A stretch of 64,000 nucleotides of DNA from Alisma plantago-aquatica (lineage: Eukaryota > Streptophyta > Magnoliopsida > Alismatales > Alismataceae): positions 1,329,709,804-1,329,773,803 of the forward strand of contig OY856410.1 in NCBI GenBank assembly GCA_963693085.1. The letters are read 5' to 3'. The position numbers were made by a program, and so were the translations under genes. Shown one piece after another: positions 1 to 13,199 of the stretch (position 1 is its first letter; the number at the start of each line of letters is the position of its first letter). The notes beneath the pieces were generated by a model. It ran no database searches. It was given only the letters and a program-made list of their open reading frames with translations, and was not told where the DNA came from.

Positions 1-620
1 ATGTTGCAATTTAGTTGACAATCCTATGTTTTGGAAAAAATTTAAAATTTCGTTTGGCTTATCTCATCTTTATACCCCATAAAAGATAGCTAAATTTCCA
101 ACACATCATGCTATCCTAGTGTAATTCTGAGTTGGCCACGATGGTTAGGTGGTATATCTTAAAAGAGGGTAAAATACCCCAATCGACACTCCACGTGTGC
201 ATAAGCCTACATTAGCAGCCGAGTGTCAGAATATATAATCTATTGTCACATCATTTTTGTAAATAAGTAGAGTACAACTAAAATTGTTAATTTTAACTAA
301 GATTTCATCATTTGTATTCTTAATAGCTGAGAGTTTGAGTTGCACATCAACTAATTGTTTGGCTTGGTCATCCAAATTCTACCCACTATTATTTAATTGA
401 TTGATTCATTTAATTGTGACCACCCTTGCTGAACTAAAAATCTCTTTCTTGGGTGTTTAAGTTGAATTGATGGCTATGATTATAAACATGTTGATCATGG
501 TTGGCTTGGTCTTATACACATCTTTATTTTCATTTGATCTATGCATGAACTTGACAATTCTTCATCTGTGTTTCTATGTCTTTTTGCTTGAGGACAAGCA
601 ATGGTTTAAGCTTAGGGGGA
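1..620 (+). mobile_element. 3' internal tail of an Athila/Tat-like LTR retrotransposon
   Basis: This is non-coding sequence leading into a polypurine tract. The stretch GAGGACAAGC followed by AAGCTTAGGGGGA (about 590-620) is the kind of 3' end seen before the 3' LTR in plant Athila/Tat Ty3 elements. No gag-pol reading frame is visible; the short frames here have no recognisable similarity. The rest of the element lies left of the window, so completeness cannot be judged. The class assignment rests on the PPT style and on the LTR-like sequence that follows. Confidence 0.5.
606..620 (+). other. Polypurine tract of the left-edge element
   Basis: TTAAGCTTAGGGGGA sits immediately before TGGGCACAAATC, the likely LTR start. 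The same AAGCTTAGGGG core precedes an LTR of element C at 45173-45187, which supports the reading as a plus-strand primer site. Confidence 0.55.
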
Positions 621-2320
621 TGGGCACAAATCATATCATCTTTTTGATCATGTTTGGTTGCATATCCCTGTTGTTTTTACTCAATTATCACTCTCATTCA
701 TGATAGATTCTATATTTTTAGCTATACATACTTGTCTCATGGTTTGGACTATAGGTACTATATTTTGCAATGAAATGATGAGGAATATATCTTATTATCA
801 CTTATTGGATCACTCCTCAAGTATCTACATGTTTTGAGATTTGAAACTGTGCAAATACCACTTTTTACGGCATGCAAATCTGACCTATACGCCGAAAGAT
901 ATGAGCAGAATACACAGTAGCCCAAAATAGCCATTGACACGATGTGTCTTAAAAAGACACGCCATGTCTTAAAAAGACACGAAATGTCTTATTAAAGATA
1001 CCATGTGTCTCAGTTCAGAAACTGAATGCAGAACTCTAGATTTGTAGAAAAATGTCGTGTTTTAATAAAGACACATCATGTCTTATTAAAGACATGTCAT
1101 GTCTAATTAAAAACACACCATGTAGCTTTACATAACTCGACCCAAGCTTCAATTTTTGCATCAGACACGTCACATATGATAAAGGACATTTCGTGTCACT
1201 GTCAGTTTTAGGAAAACTAAAAAATGATGCCCCTCGTTTTCAAAGACAAAACTAACTTATGGAGCGGTTATCACTTGTCATAATTCAAAGGTATTTCGTC
1301 CCAAAGAAGGTCTAGAGAAAGAGAGGGCTATTTTGGGTGGAAGAAGGTGGTTTTTTGCTAAAGAACCCCCATTCTACTTCTCTTCTTCTCCATTTTCTTC
1401 TCTGGAGGTGCAACAGAGCTTCTTCACTCCACAAAGCATCTCAGGATAGAAGTTTGTTTGATTTGGAGCAGTTGTAGGAGTGGAATTTCATCCTCAAGTC
1501 GGAATTCTACCTTTCTTGTCTTACACCTTGGGATTACTTAGCTTTTCCTTCTCAAAATCATGTTGAATTCTGAAAATTCTGTACATTTCCCACTATACAC
1601 ATTCATTAACATGTAGTTTCCTTTTCTTGGACATGGGAGAGTATCTCCCATGTCATAGCATGTTTGGAACATGGTAATTTTGTACTAAATACTATGTTTC
1701 TTGTTTTTCCACCTTGCGAGTACATGTTTCTTCCTTTAAGCATGTATGGCTGGCCACCTTATGTTAATGTTTTATGCTCTTTTTGCATGATCTGAGAAGA
1801 TAGATGGGAGATTAAGGAGGTACTCTCTTGGCAATTCCTTCTTTACCACAAGAGTGAAAATTATGGAGTTGACGAGTAGGTTTGTGATCCAAAATGAAAT
1901 TCATACATGGGAATGTTGAATTGAGTTAGGATCCTTGTACTTGCACCGAGAGGTGAAGTGCAACATACAACTCTCTTTTAAAACAAGTGCTTAGTATCTT
2001 TAAATTTCATGCTCTTGTTTTATTCTATGATATGTTGGTGAAATCATAGGTCTGAGATCCTTCCATGTCATAATCTTAACCTTTCTTAAGTGATAATTTA
2101 CTATTTTGTTTTAAATCTATAATTTAGTTGTTCTAATCCAATCATCTTGTATACTATGATCTAGATTATTGCAAATCATAACTCTTGCGCCTAACTAACC
2201 AACGCTCCTTGTGTTTGACCTCGACTACAAATACTCTTGTATACTTGCGGGATATAACTAGTTGAGTAAAAGATCACTCTTATGACTAAAATTCGTTAGT
2301 GTAAACAACCAACAGTATCA
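621..2320 (+). repeat. Putative 3' LTR of the left-edge Athila/Tat-like element
   Basis: It begins with TGGGCACA just after the polypurine tract. It contains a short inverted-repeat cluster (944-1096), a pyrimidine-rich stretch near 1375-1440 (TTCTCTTCTTCTCC type) and, near 2200-2260, the sequence CAACGCTCCTTGTG followed by GACCTCGACTAC. That last segment is typical of the 3' end of Athila/Tat LTRs from family knowledge. The right boundary is uncertain because no partner LTR or target duplication is in the window; 2320 is the best guess. No coding sequence. Confidence 0.4.
944..1096. repeat. Cluster of short inverted repeats in the left LTR
   Basis: Related hairpins share the core GTCTT/AAGAC with AT-rich loops: GTGTCTT-AAA-AAGACAC at 944-960, degenerate copies near 964-990 and 1056-1074, and a perfect palindrome CATGTCTT-ATTA-AAGACATG at 1077-1096. 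Stems vary between copies but stay self-complementary in the best two. Confidence 0.6.
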
Positions 2321-5300
2321 TGCTAGGTCAAGATCTTCCCTTTCCAACTTGTTTAATTGATCCCTACTTATTAGGCACTTCTCTAGTTAGAACTAACCTA
2401 TGAGACTGATGTTAATTAAGTGGTATGTAGTTTGCATTAGATCGAATACATCCCTTGAGTGGACATCTCCCATATAATTACCTAGAGCCTCAACATGATG
2501 CATGGAAAGATCCATGTTCTGGTGGTTCATTTTCCCACCCAGGACCATATCAACCCAATGCTCAAGATAACTAACATCTTCACTGACTACACATGCCCCT
2601 ACATTGAAGGGAGTTGACCTACTGCAACATGCAATCAACATGATCTGTCATTTAGTTGGTTTCCCACATCAAGAGGGTGGTCATGTTGTTGGGAAGGTTT
2701 AGAATTCACAATTGGGACTCAGTTCCCTATCCATTTGCAAATCCACAATAAGCAGGATAATGGTTCATCTATGCTTCCTATCACTTGTGGCATCCCTATG
2801 CTCTTGAGATCATCTCGTGGGTGGTGGATGAGATGAGGATCTTGAGACTGTACTTTAAACATCCAATATTGTATGTGCATGACCATGCTCAAGATGGATG
2901 ATCCTATAAACAAGGTAATTAAAGTCATAGATGCACAAATATGTGTGTTGGTCAACATATGTTTCCCTAGTATCTTTTTGGTTCATGTTTCACCCTAGAA
3001 TTTAGGTTCACTTATAACCTTGTACATTTGTTTCATGTTGGGTTGATACAGGTTGAATCAAGGACTCAGGTCCATCTAGGTCAGGTTTGGCAGTGTCATA
3101 TTTAAAATAGAGTTCGGGTTGGGTTGGGTGTGGGTAAGATTGAATCAAGTTGGGTCATGTTTGAATCGGGTCAACAAAAAAAAATCCATTCCCATGCCTA
3201 TACATATATATATCAAAACTATTGAGAGTCATTAACACATTGAAGTCTCAGATTCAACATAACAAGTACAACAATCGATAACAAGAATGACATTTAAAAT
3301 GTCATTTGTTAAAGAATACAAATAATAAATATCTAGCAAGTAGAGTAGCAATTCAATTGTCATTTATGAGAAAACAAAAGATAAATGAGAAAGCTGGTTA
3401 AACATTCATGTTATGGGTAGTTCTTAATTTTGTTTAATAGTATTAAACTGTAATCCCCAAGAAAAAACTTACATCAACAAAAGAATGGTTTATACGACAT
3501 AGTGCCTTCAATAGTCAAAGTTCCATTTTATTTTGTTTTTTCTAGTGGCCTTTCTTTTCACAAAGAACTAGTATATTTCATTTTATTGACATAAAGAATA
3601 TCTTATTATTTAATCAAACTAACAAAAAGAAACATTCTTAACATGGCCATCTATATTGAAATTCCACAGCACAAACACTTTTGTTTTGGTTTTTTTTATG
3701 TGATGTGTTATATGTTTGTAAAAAGCATACAATCCTTAAAATATGGTTACTTTGTAACTTGTTCAAGAATACACTAATGGGAATGGATGCACACTATCAT
3801 AGATATCCTATGTAGATACTATTGGAATGGAAGGGCACACGAACAGTGGAGTTGAAGAACTGAAACCTTCATTGTTCAAGTGGGATCGAGTTCCATGATT
3901 GTTCTGAGTGTCAAGATAATTGAATTCCAATCTTAGAATTTACCTAAACTGTTGAGGTTGGGTTTCACAACTAATAATATATTTTATAAAGGAAAATAGA
4001 TGATCCACTTTGTTTCCATGTCTGATATGTCCAAAAATCCATCGACACATTGAACCATAATTAATGACGTAAACCCCTCCCTTTGGTCTTGTAGAGCTGC
4101 TGGATGGTGGGATCAAGTCTGGAAAGGAGGAGCTTCTTTAGTGATGAGATGATAATATACTCTAAATGCTAATAGAGAGAATTAGATGATAGGAAAGCAT
4201 TTGACAAATATGTCATACAAACAAAGTATTCATTGACGAACCACACAACATTACTAACCCAAAACTCAAGCAAAGAAAACAACCATAACCATGACTTACT
4301 TTTCCTCTTCCTTTGTCTGAATTTACCTAGCCCAATAATCCTAGACCAAGCCTTTTCTAGAGACTCTACAACCCTACTATTGTTTGGAAGTAGTCACAAT
4401 CCAATGCTTTCTGCATGTTGGTTGAATATAATCCCAGAAACAAACTTGTCTTTTACACAACAAACAAATGAGTAAACAATGAAAAAAGATAATCATTTTT
4501 TTATTAGACAAGAGAACCAAGGGAGACAAAAATTGAGATTATGCTGGAATAAATATTATGGAAAGCAAGATGAAAGTGGAAAGGGAAGGAGTGGTCCAAT
4601 TGTTCTTCTAATACCTTATTATAGTAATTGCTTTGTGAGAGGTACTGGTCAAACACCACATTCTGGAGGAGGAAAACCACTTATGCACAGTTCTTCATGC
4701 TACCTTCTCCAATGGTAAATCTATTTTTAGTGAGATGAGGAACCTTGAATGAGTTCATTTTTGCATCCAATGTGATCTCCAATGGTAATAGCATAATTAC
4801 CAGCCAAGGTGTATGGTAGAGTGCCACAATAAGAATCGTATGGACAGAGGGGATCTTTGCCAGACTATAAAAAATATGTGGTGATTCTATAGGAAGGGGG
4901 ATAGGGTGTTGCAACTTATGTTTTGGTATCCCAGTGTAGATGAATTTTAAAAACTGAAGAATACTCATAGAGATCAGAGAGATTTAAAAGTTATTGGAGC
5001 AAGACCAGGAAGATTTGGGGTTGGTGGAGGTCTATTTTGGTGGGGAATGAAAAAGTGGTAGCATGTGGCCGTGTAAAAACTTTTTAACGATGGAAGGCTT
5101 ACGATATTCCCAACAAGAAAAAAATTCCAGTGTAGTTAACCATACAAATAGTAGCAACAACAATAAACCATCGTTATTGTTTTCCAACTACAACTAAAAA
5201 TTTTAGTTGTCATAGCATTTGTCGTTAATGCATTAATTTTTTGTAGTTTGTAGAGGACCATTTACATTATGATATTCTAACATTGGGGGACATTTTCCCA

Positions 5301-6541
5301 TTGGGATGGAGAGTCCCACCTACTGGTGGTCCCTGATTATTATTTGTGTCAAAATGGATGTCAATAACAGGTGGATTTAGATTAAATGTTTAACTCTATG
5401 AGTTGATAAGATATTTTGATGGAGATAGTGTGTGGTCATTCACATGTAATGTTATTCAGCATCAATAAATACTTACATCCATAAGCACATAGTGTTAGCT
5501 ATCTAACACATCATGTAAATTCTACATTTGATCAAACCACCCCAGGATACATGGTGTGTGGACAATAACTTACTATGTGAACTTAGAACTAGATAGCCTC
5601 AACAACAAGAGACACAACCTATATTCATCAACATGTTGTGTAACTTCACAAATAGGTTCCACATGCCTAAGACTACTTGATGTGTACATTCACCCACTCA
5701 CCGTATACAACCCAATCGTGAGAACTACAAAACCACTAGAAGCGTACAAGTCATGATGTGATAACATGTGTCATTTGGTGTAATAAGTGAATAAAGAACT
5801 CACTTTAAATGGATACTATTGTGTTAAAAAAATAGGATGCACCCAAAGTTGGTCATTCTTAAATATAGAGTTTTGGGGCTCAATTTGAAGCCCATGTTCT
5901 AGTGTAAAAACAAAGTGAATCACTACAAGGAGTTCATTACTAGATAAGACATTGTAGTGGGATATATTCACCAATTTGGTCTTCTAGGATGATTCTCTAT
6001 GGCTATTTTCTCCATATTTTCACCATGACATTGTATTAAAGAAAACTCATTCAAGACATGGTTTGAAGATCCATTTGATGTTTTAGGTATATTTCTTCCC
6101 TATATCTTCATTTCTAACCTAGTTTCTATTTTCTCCCTATGAATATCACCATTTGTACTTTCTTATTATGCACTATTAAAACAACATTGTATGTTGGTCT
6201 TGATAAATGGTGTAAAACTAAAATATACATTTTTGTTTTAATCGTGTATAACATATGATAAATGATTGGATAATGCTCACTTGCATGATTGTGCATCTAT
6301 TTCATGCTTAGCCTATTTCAAATGTATTGTTGAAATTTTATTTATTTTTAGAGATGACCTAAGAAATGAAAATTCTGGTTTAGTTAGTGATAATAACTAA
6401 GTTACATTTTCATCCTTCTCTTTGTCTATACTAGTTCTCTCTTCACATCTGACAAGACAATGTCTGATTTTGAATGTGAATTATCATCTTCTATCTATAT
6501 GGAAGATACAAAAATTAAAACTCTGTCATAGTCCAACATGT
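2321..6541. other. Unassigned AT-rich DNA without a recognisable gene
   Basis: Only short, unconvincing reading frames are present, none longer than about 95 codons and none recognised. Near 3110-3180 there is a degenerate run of GGGTTGGGTTGGG and GGGTCATG type repeats. A possible CACTA-type terminus is listed separately. The block is probably old, decayed repeat sequence. Confidence 0.5.
5186..5252 (-). mobile_element. Possible CACTA-type transposon terminus
   Basis: Read on the minus strand, the end is AACTACAAAAAATTAATGC, one base from the canonical CACTACAAAAAA start of CACTA (En/Spm) elements. It is followed by CGACAAATG and by the self-complementary ACTAAAATTTTTAGT. No partner terminus was found and the first base is wrong for an intact element, so this is at best a remnant. 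Confidence 0.25.
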
Positions 6542-6546
6542 AATAT
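6542..6546. repeat. Target site duplication (left) of the LARD
   Basis: AATAT lies directly left of the LTR terminus TGTGAG and is repeated exactly at 17984-17988 after the opposite terminus TTACA. A 5 bp duplication is usual for Ty3 and Ty1 integrases. Confidence 0.9.
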
Positions 6547-9500
6547 TGTGAGAACCCATTACACTAAATCAGACTACTCAAAACATAAAACACAATCAAT
6601 CACTAATTAATCACATACCCAAAAATATGGGTAAATTAAAACCGATTTCAACATCAACACCCACTCAAAAACAATTGCAAAAGATCCCAACATCATTCTT
6701 GTATCCATACTATGCCAAGAATTTTATACAAATCGTTCAGTCATCTTATCCACAACATATATATACAAGAGTAGAATAATCATATATGCCACACAAATAA
6801 GCATTAATATGCTAACAAAAGTCTGATTTATTTGAAACACCATATACAAACATTCCTGCCCGGACCTGAGAGTATAGGGACGACTCTAGGACATACTAGA
6901 CATATAATCAACTTTATCAAAGATTCATTACTATAGCTCCTCTTTTCTGCCACATGTTTATTTTCGTCACTTCTGATTACCTAAGAAAATGTGGTGAACC
7001 ACAGGGGTGAGACCAATGTCCCAGCAAGAGATATAACCTCCAACAACGATTATTGATTCCAACATTTTTAAGTAATTAAACAGTTATGTACTTTAATCAG
7101 ATATAACAAATAAGCTCAGTATCACTGATGATTAACAAAATAGATAAATGAGCAGATAATAACTATCATCGTTAGCCAGACTATCATCATTTATCTTGTT
7201 GACAATATAAGCAATTCAGTAGCATATGCATATCTAGCATCATGAGCAAGTCTAGTAACATAGAATCTCTATCATTATGAATAAGTCTAGCCACATAAGC
7301 GTAGCTACAACATTAGCATGTCTAATAGGTTGAACATATCAACATCATAAAAAGAGCTAAAAAAATAAGCACAATTATCTGGATAAGCATGATTAGCATT
7401 ATATGCATCTCTAGTTACAAAGGCATGGCTAGCATGCTAAACATAACTAACAACATGAGATAGCTAGCATCATGATTATAATCAGCAGTAGTAGTATAGT
7501 TATCAACATAATCATGGCTACTGTAGGTATGCATCTACAATCTTAAGCATATCAACAACATAAGTATATCTAGTATCTCTTAATTGCACTAAGCATCATC
7601 TTTATGTAAATTGAACAAACAAGGGTTATCATCCAATGTGAATCATCGTGTATAATCATAAACAGATATGATATACAACTATATGACATCTTTTATAATT
7701 CCATGATGAAATTGAGGATACCACTCAAAATCCAACTGACCACTGCTATGTCGAAATCAGTTCCATATAAGATCTAGGAAGAGTCGGACTCCTAAGATCT
7801 TCTCTGCCCCCAGTCAGTGTGTGTCCGCCATAGTGACACATAAGGTCAATCTTCTATATCCTAGTTCGTCCTTGGTACAGGTCACATCACTAGTGAAAAG
7901 AGCTGGGTACGCATACCCTACCATCTGAGGTACAACCGTAGTTGTCCTCCAATATCATCACATATATAATCACCAAGACACGACCACATCCATTCTCAAA
8001 CTGAGGGCTAGCTATGAACGCAGTCATCCTCCCTAAACACTTGAATTTAGGATGACAAGAACCTTGCATACTCATCAGTATGCGCTCCGAGTTTCCCTTA
8101 GGAATACTCATTTCACCATCTGGCAAGTTCTGACAATCAGATGGATCTATGGCACAGGGCACTACATGATTAGAGTTTCACTTATTTAGTTATGCCAATT
8201 GGGTGAATTAAGGCTGAATCAAACAAGTGGACATACAAACCGTAATTCACTTCTAACAAGCATATAAATATCACAACTTAAAAAGATATAAAATGTGTGA
8301 AACATAATTTCTCATCTCATCATCACATGGTACTATTCACTTGCCATTCATGAGACCACACTAGTCATCATACTATCACAAGATATAAATCCTTTTCACA
8401 ATATCACAGGGTATCAACCCTTATCAACAGAAGAGGATTACACCTCATTCAGGGATCAACCATGCCCAAAGGTCATTAAGACCATCATACTATTCCTTGT
8501 AAGATCATCATTATCTTTCCATGCCTTATAACAAGGTTCAACAATATCACTTACATATAATACACCAGATCAGCACAATATTGCATTAATGAGCTAGGAG
8601 ATATTCATAAACAATCAAAACATGGTTATATTAACATTAAGAACATTCTTTTATTACATCAACATGCAAAGAATCTAGATATGATTAACACTCATCATAT
8701 TCATAATGCACAGGTTCATCATAAGAAAGTATGAACCATGTGGCTATGATAACCACCAATGAACACATTAAGGTAATGATCATGTTAAGCAGGTTTTTCT
8801 GCCATCATTCCATCATATAAGAATGTTAAGCATGAATACTCATATTTGTCTATTTGCATTAGAGTTAGGTTCAACAGGATAAATTATATCAATGTCACTA
8901 CTCAGCACTCATACCCAAACCCTAACTCATGACATCCCCATTGGATCATGGATGTATAAGGTGAAGCATCACCATCACAGTCCATACTATTCTCAAGTAT
9001 GAACCAACACATAAATCAAGGTGTACCATTGGGTTATAGCACACTAGGGTTTCAACAATGATAACAGAGTACTCCATGATTGTGTTAGTCATTCTAGGAC
9101 TATTCATACCCAATTGCCATCATTTCGTTATATTGAAACTAGGTATAACAAGATATACCTCATAAGGGTTACATATCAACACAATATGGTTATCATCCCT
9201 TATATTCATCTGACGGAATAGGTAAGACTATCTTATTAAGGGTAACCTTCCATTTTTTCCATTATCATTCAACCCATATTGCCATACCACAATGTCACCC
9301 AAAACCATTAGATGTTTAAAAGGTAAAATCATTGGTTGTTTACATAAGTAAACACCTTGAATGAATCATATATGATGTGATTTAGTTGTGATCTATAAAA
9401 TTAACCCTAGACATCCTTTGATTAACAACAATAAGGGTTCCGTTGAGAGTAGGGTAAAACCCAGAATAGACTGTTCATTTAAAACAAGCTATCCAATGTC

Positions 9501-11329
9501 AATAGGTAAGCTCCTTAAGTTAATCATATAAAGGAAACCATCTAAATCACATTATTATTACCAACATATTACATTAGATATAATTCCACTTTATTGGAGA
9601 AATAAACATTATATCTTGACCATTGGGTCAAGTTCATATATTAAAACCATCAATTAGAGTATAGGTCCGACCATTGCATCAAGTGACCCAAGAAACCATT
9701 GGTCTAAGGCTTAGTTGATGCTACAACTACAATGCTTGACTCAACTTAGGTTTTAGAGACCTGATCCACCATAATTAGTGACCCTTAAATCACCATAGGT
9801 TGTTACATCAATTCTATATTCATTAATCATCATCAAATATTAAGCTAATGTTGTCATTGATTGATAACATCAGTAGGGTACTTAATGGTTTATCATTAAA
9901 CTTCTAATTGGTCCAAAACATGACCTAAGGGGGGTGACCATATGTTGACACCATCATTTGACACCCTTGATCATGACCATAAATTGTCATGAAGACAACA
10001 CCATAGGGTTGTTGTAATGGTACCATTATTGGGTCATGGTTTATGGAAGAAATCAACTTTAAACCCTAAAATTGACCATTGGTTGATAGGTTCTTAGCAA
10101 CATAGGTTGTCAAACCAACCTGATCCAAATCATATTATACATTAATAATAATGTACACATGATCACAGGTTCATATAGAACTAAAATCAGAATAGGGAAC
10201 ATTATAAAAATCAAAATCTAAGTCAAGCATAGCTTTTTAGTGCATAAATCATCATCTTCAAGCAAGAACATGATCTAGAAAGCTTATGGTAAGAAATAAA
10301 CGTGGAGAAAGTTATAAAACTTGCCTCTAGTGATAATATTAAACCCCACACAGAATAAATCTCGAGAAGTTAGGGTAGAAAATCTAAGAATAAGCTATGA
10401 ATTCGTCCATCTAGCACCTTTCTTCATCAAATGAGAAAACCCTAAGCATAAGGAGCAAGAGAGGTAGGATTTTAGAGCTTTAAAACAAATTCTGCCATGG
10501 AACAGCAAGGTTTCAACCTGGAGGAAGGTCTAAGGAAGGATAAGAGCAAGATAAATGGATAAGGAAGGAACAAAATAACTTGCCTTGGTGGAAATCCCTA
10601 GAAGATGACCTTGGAAACCCAAGGTAGGGCTAAATGGAGCTCTAGGAGACCTTCTTCTCCAAAATGAGGTTGTCTTCTAACTTAGAGCACTTGGTTTCAC
10701 ATAAAAACAGAGGGGAGTCGTTTATACAGGTTAAAGGAAAGATAAATCAAGCATAATTTTGAACTTGGGCAAGGAAGAGATAAATATAGCCCATGGATAA
10801 GGATGGAAGCAAGCATGAGGTGTAAAAGTAGCTTTCCCATGTGTCTATAGCATTAAACTATTAAGAATATACAAGCACACACACAACAAGATCCCCCGTC
10901 ATGTGTATAGACCTTATTATATTTCCTTTCTCGAATTTCCTAGCCAAACTAATAATTCCTTAGTTGATAGCTACTAAAGGTAGCTCATCCGTGAAAGGGA
11001 AAAACCCTAAAATACCCTTGGAGAAAACACCTTCAAACCAAGGTTTAAATAGGAACCACATGGCTCAATAAGCTCAATAATGATGATAGAATATCCAAGG
11101 AACATAATGCAAGTGATAAATTTCAAAGAAAACCTCTCAATTGGGTAAATTGCAGAAAAGTCCAAAATGTGCATAAAATTGCATAACTTGCTCAAACAGT
11201 GTCCAAATTGGACCAAATTTGAAACTTAGGCTTGTTTTATGATTTCAAAGCATATAAGAAGGTTATATTATGGTTATAAGAATTCAATTATGGTAATTTA
11301 ACTCATTAAGAAAGTTTAGGGGCTTTACA
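6547..11329 (-). repeat. 3' LTR of the LARD (minus orientation)
   Basis: 4783 bp, aligned along its length to 13200-17983. On the plus strand it opens with TGTGAGAACCC and closes with GGGGCTTTACA. It has no coding capacity. It contains the degenerate tandem-repeat tract at about 7190-7590 and a moderately GC-richer stretch near 7780-8150. Confidence 0.9.
7190..7590. repeat. Degenerate tandem repeats within the LARD 3' LTR
   Basis: Imperfect units of roughly 20-25 bp share CATAAGCA, CTAGCATCATGA and ATATCTAG-like cores, with repeated GCTAGCAT palindromes. The tract is present in the other LTR at about 13850-14240. Unit length is approximate because the copies are strongly diverged. Confidence 0.5.
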
Positions 11330-13199
11330 ACTATAAACCTCTAATAGGGATTTCACCCCCAAAATACAAGGTAAACAAAGATGGGTACTTCCTTTGCACC
11401 TCATCCTATTATCTTCACATGGTTACTTGCATATCATGGTGATTTCACATCATTCATACATATATCCTCTTGGGTCAGCACAAAAACCCTGACCTAAGAA
11501 GACATTCTCAATATGGAATGTAGAAACTTGTTGTGTCATCTATACAACTCAAATAGTAACTTTCAACTTTAAATTCTAGCTACCATCCAGAAATTATATC
11601 CATTGTATCAACACATTACTAAAAATTAATACTTGTTGGCTCTTCTCAAACATATAACATTATATATCTCTTATCATATGTAACTTATGTCATCCACTCT
11701 TACTCTTATGCATTGATATTTGATCCTAGGTTTATCTTAAAGGAACACAATGTCACATATATATTAACCAACAAACCATCTATCCATGATAGTGGTCTTG
11801 CCCAACTATCACTGAACCATACACAACATTATAAAATCACTTTTGCTTTTCCTTCCAAACAACATTTTTAGGGTCATCATCAACTCTCTCTCCCTCTCTC
11901 TCTGTGGAAGAGGAATACTTGGATTGTTCATTTAATAAACATCTCCAGCCTTCACATATTTCTCATATTATTAATACATTTTGGATACCAGGATTCATTA
12001 CCTTAGTATCAACCTCATGTGCTATAAGCAAATCACATCCTTATATCATCTACTTTTACCAACTTAACAAATCTCAAGACATATAAGAGGAGTCTTCCTA
12101 ATTATTGGAAGGCTCAAAAGCAAACTCATCACAAACGTTATGATCTTGCAACCATAGTCCAAGAAACCTTATGCTATAATAAGTTATCCATCCTCATGTT
12201 TACAATGAATCCAGACATACCAAGTGGCAATGATCCACTTGAAAGTTGTTTCCTTGAAAGAAAAGACACAAAGGGAAACACACTTCCCACATCTTAGCAA
12301 CATTATTCAAGGATCACTAGTAGAAAGGTAACCAATTCTATTTTCATTATGCAGGTGACAACTTCTTATGTTCATTTTACCTTTTTCATTTTAGGTTCCT
12401 TGACATTAGAATATAAATCATCATGATTAACATATCTCATTACTCCTTCATTGATGACTATTTATCAAACTTGGTATGTTCTCTTATTTTATTAGGTTTT
12501 TCAACCACTTATCGACAGGTAAATCATCATATTACACATTTTCTTCATTAAATCAGGATCGTCTCCCTTAATTTCTTTCACATGCCATGCTGATTTTCCA
12601 TTAACATTTTCTTACACACATAAGTTGGTCTGAGATTAACTCAAGTTCCACCTTATTTCTTTGCCATTGTTCCCATTCATCTTCTCATTTTGTACTTTTT
12701 ATAGGAGTTCTCTCTATCTTATGTGGATTTCATACCTTGATTCACTTTATAAGCATTTAGTTGTTTGTCTTTTACTTTATTATATTCTTGAATCACATCT
12801 TAAAGCACTCCTATTTTCCTTAATTGTATTCAGATTTAGATTTCATGGTGTTGTATTTTTCTCTTATATTTACCAAACATTCAAGTTTTGATAGATAATG
12901 ATGCAATTATCATCTTCTTTAAGGTAGGATTGAGATATTCACACCATGATTTCTTATTCTTTATGCTCTTTAGATTATCTCAAAATGACTAATTGATCAC
13001 AGTAATCAGAAAGACAACAATCTAAGAGTTCCATACTTACCTTTTCTTCAATAATTGAATACCTGGCCAGGGCACCCAAATACTAAGATTAGGCAGTATG
13101 TACCATATTTTTATATCATATTCCTAACTTAGACATCATCCTAGTCCTAACTCCTAGTGTCCATGTAGACTCAGTGAACCTAAAGCTCTGATACCAACT
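11330..13199 (-). other. Internal domain of the LARD, non-coding
   Basis: 1.87 kb between the LTRs. Frames are short and AT-biased with no similarity to retroelement proteins. A TC-rich microsatellite (TCTCTCTCCCTCTCTCTC type) lies at about 11883-11904. The 3' polypurine tract next to 11330 is weak: on the minus strand there is GGGGGTGAAA about 20 bases before the LTR and no clean purine run at the junction, so the exact priming site is unclear. Confidence 0.8.
13185..13196 (-). other. tRNA-iMet primer binding site of the LARD
   Basis: The plus strand reads GCTCTGATACCA, the complement of TGGTATCAGAGC, which matches the 3' end of plant initiator methionine tRNA over 12 bases. It lies three bases from the LTR edge at 13200 and fixes the element on the minus strand. 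Confidence 0.9.

Noticed and set aside
3100..3190. Telomere-like GGGTTGGGTT repeats
   Set aside because: Irregular and not the plant TTTAGGG unit.
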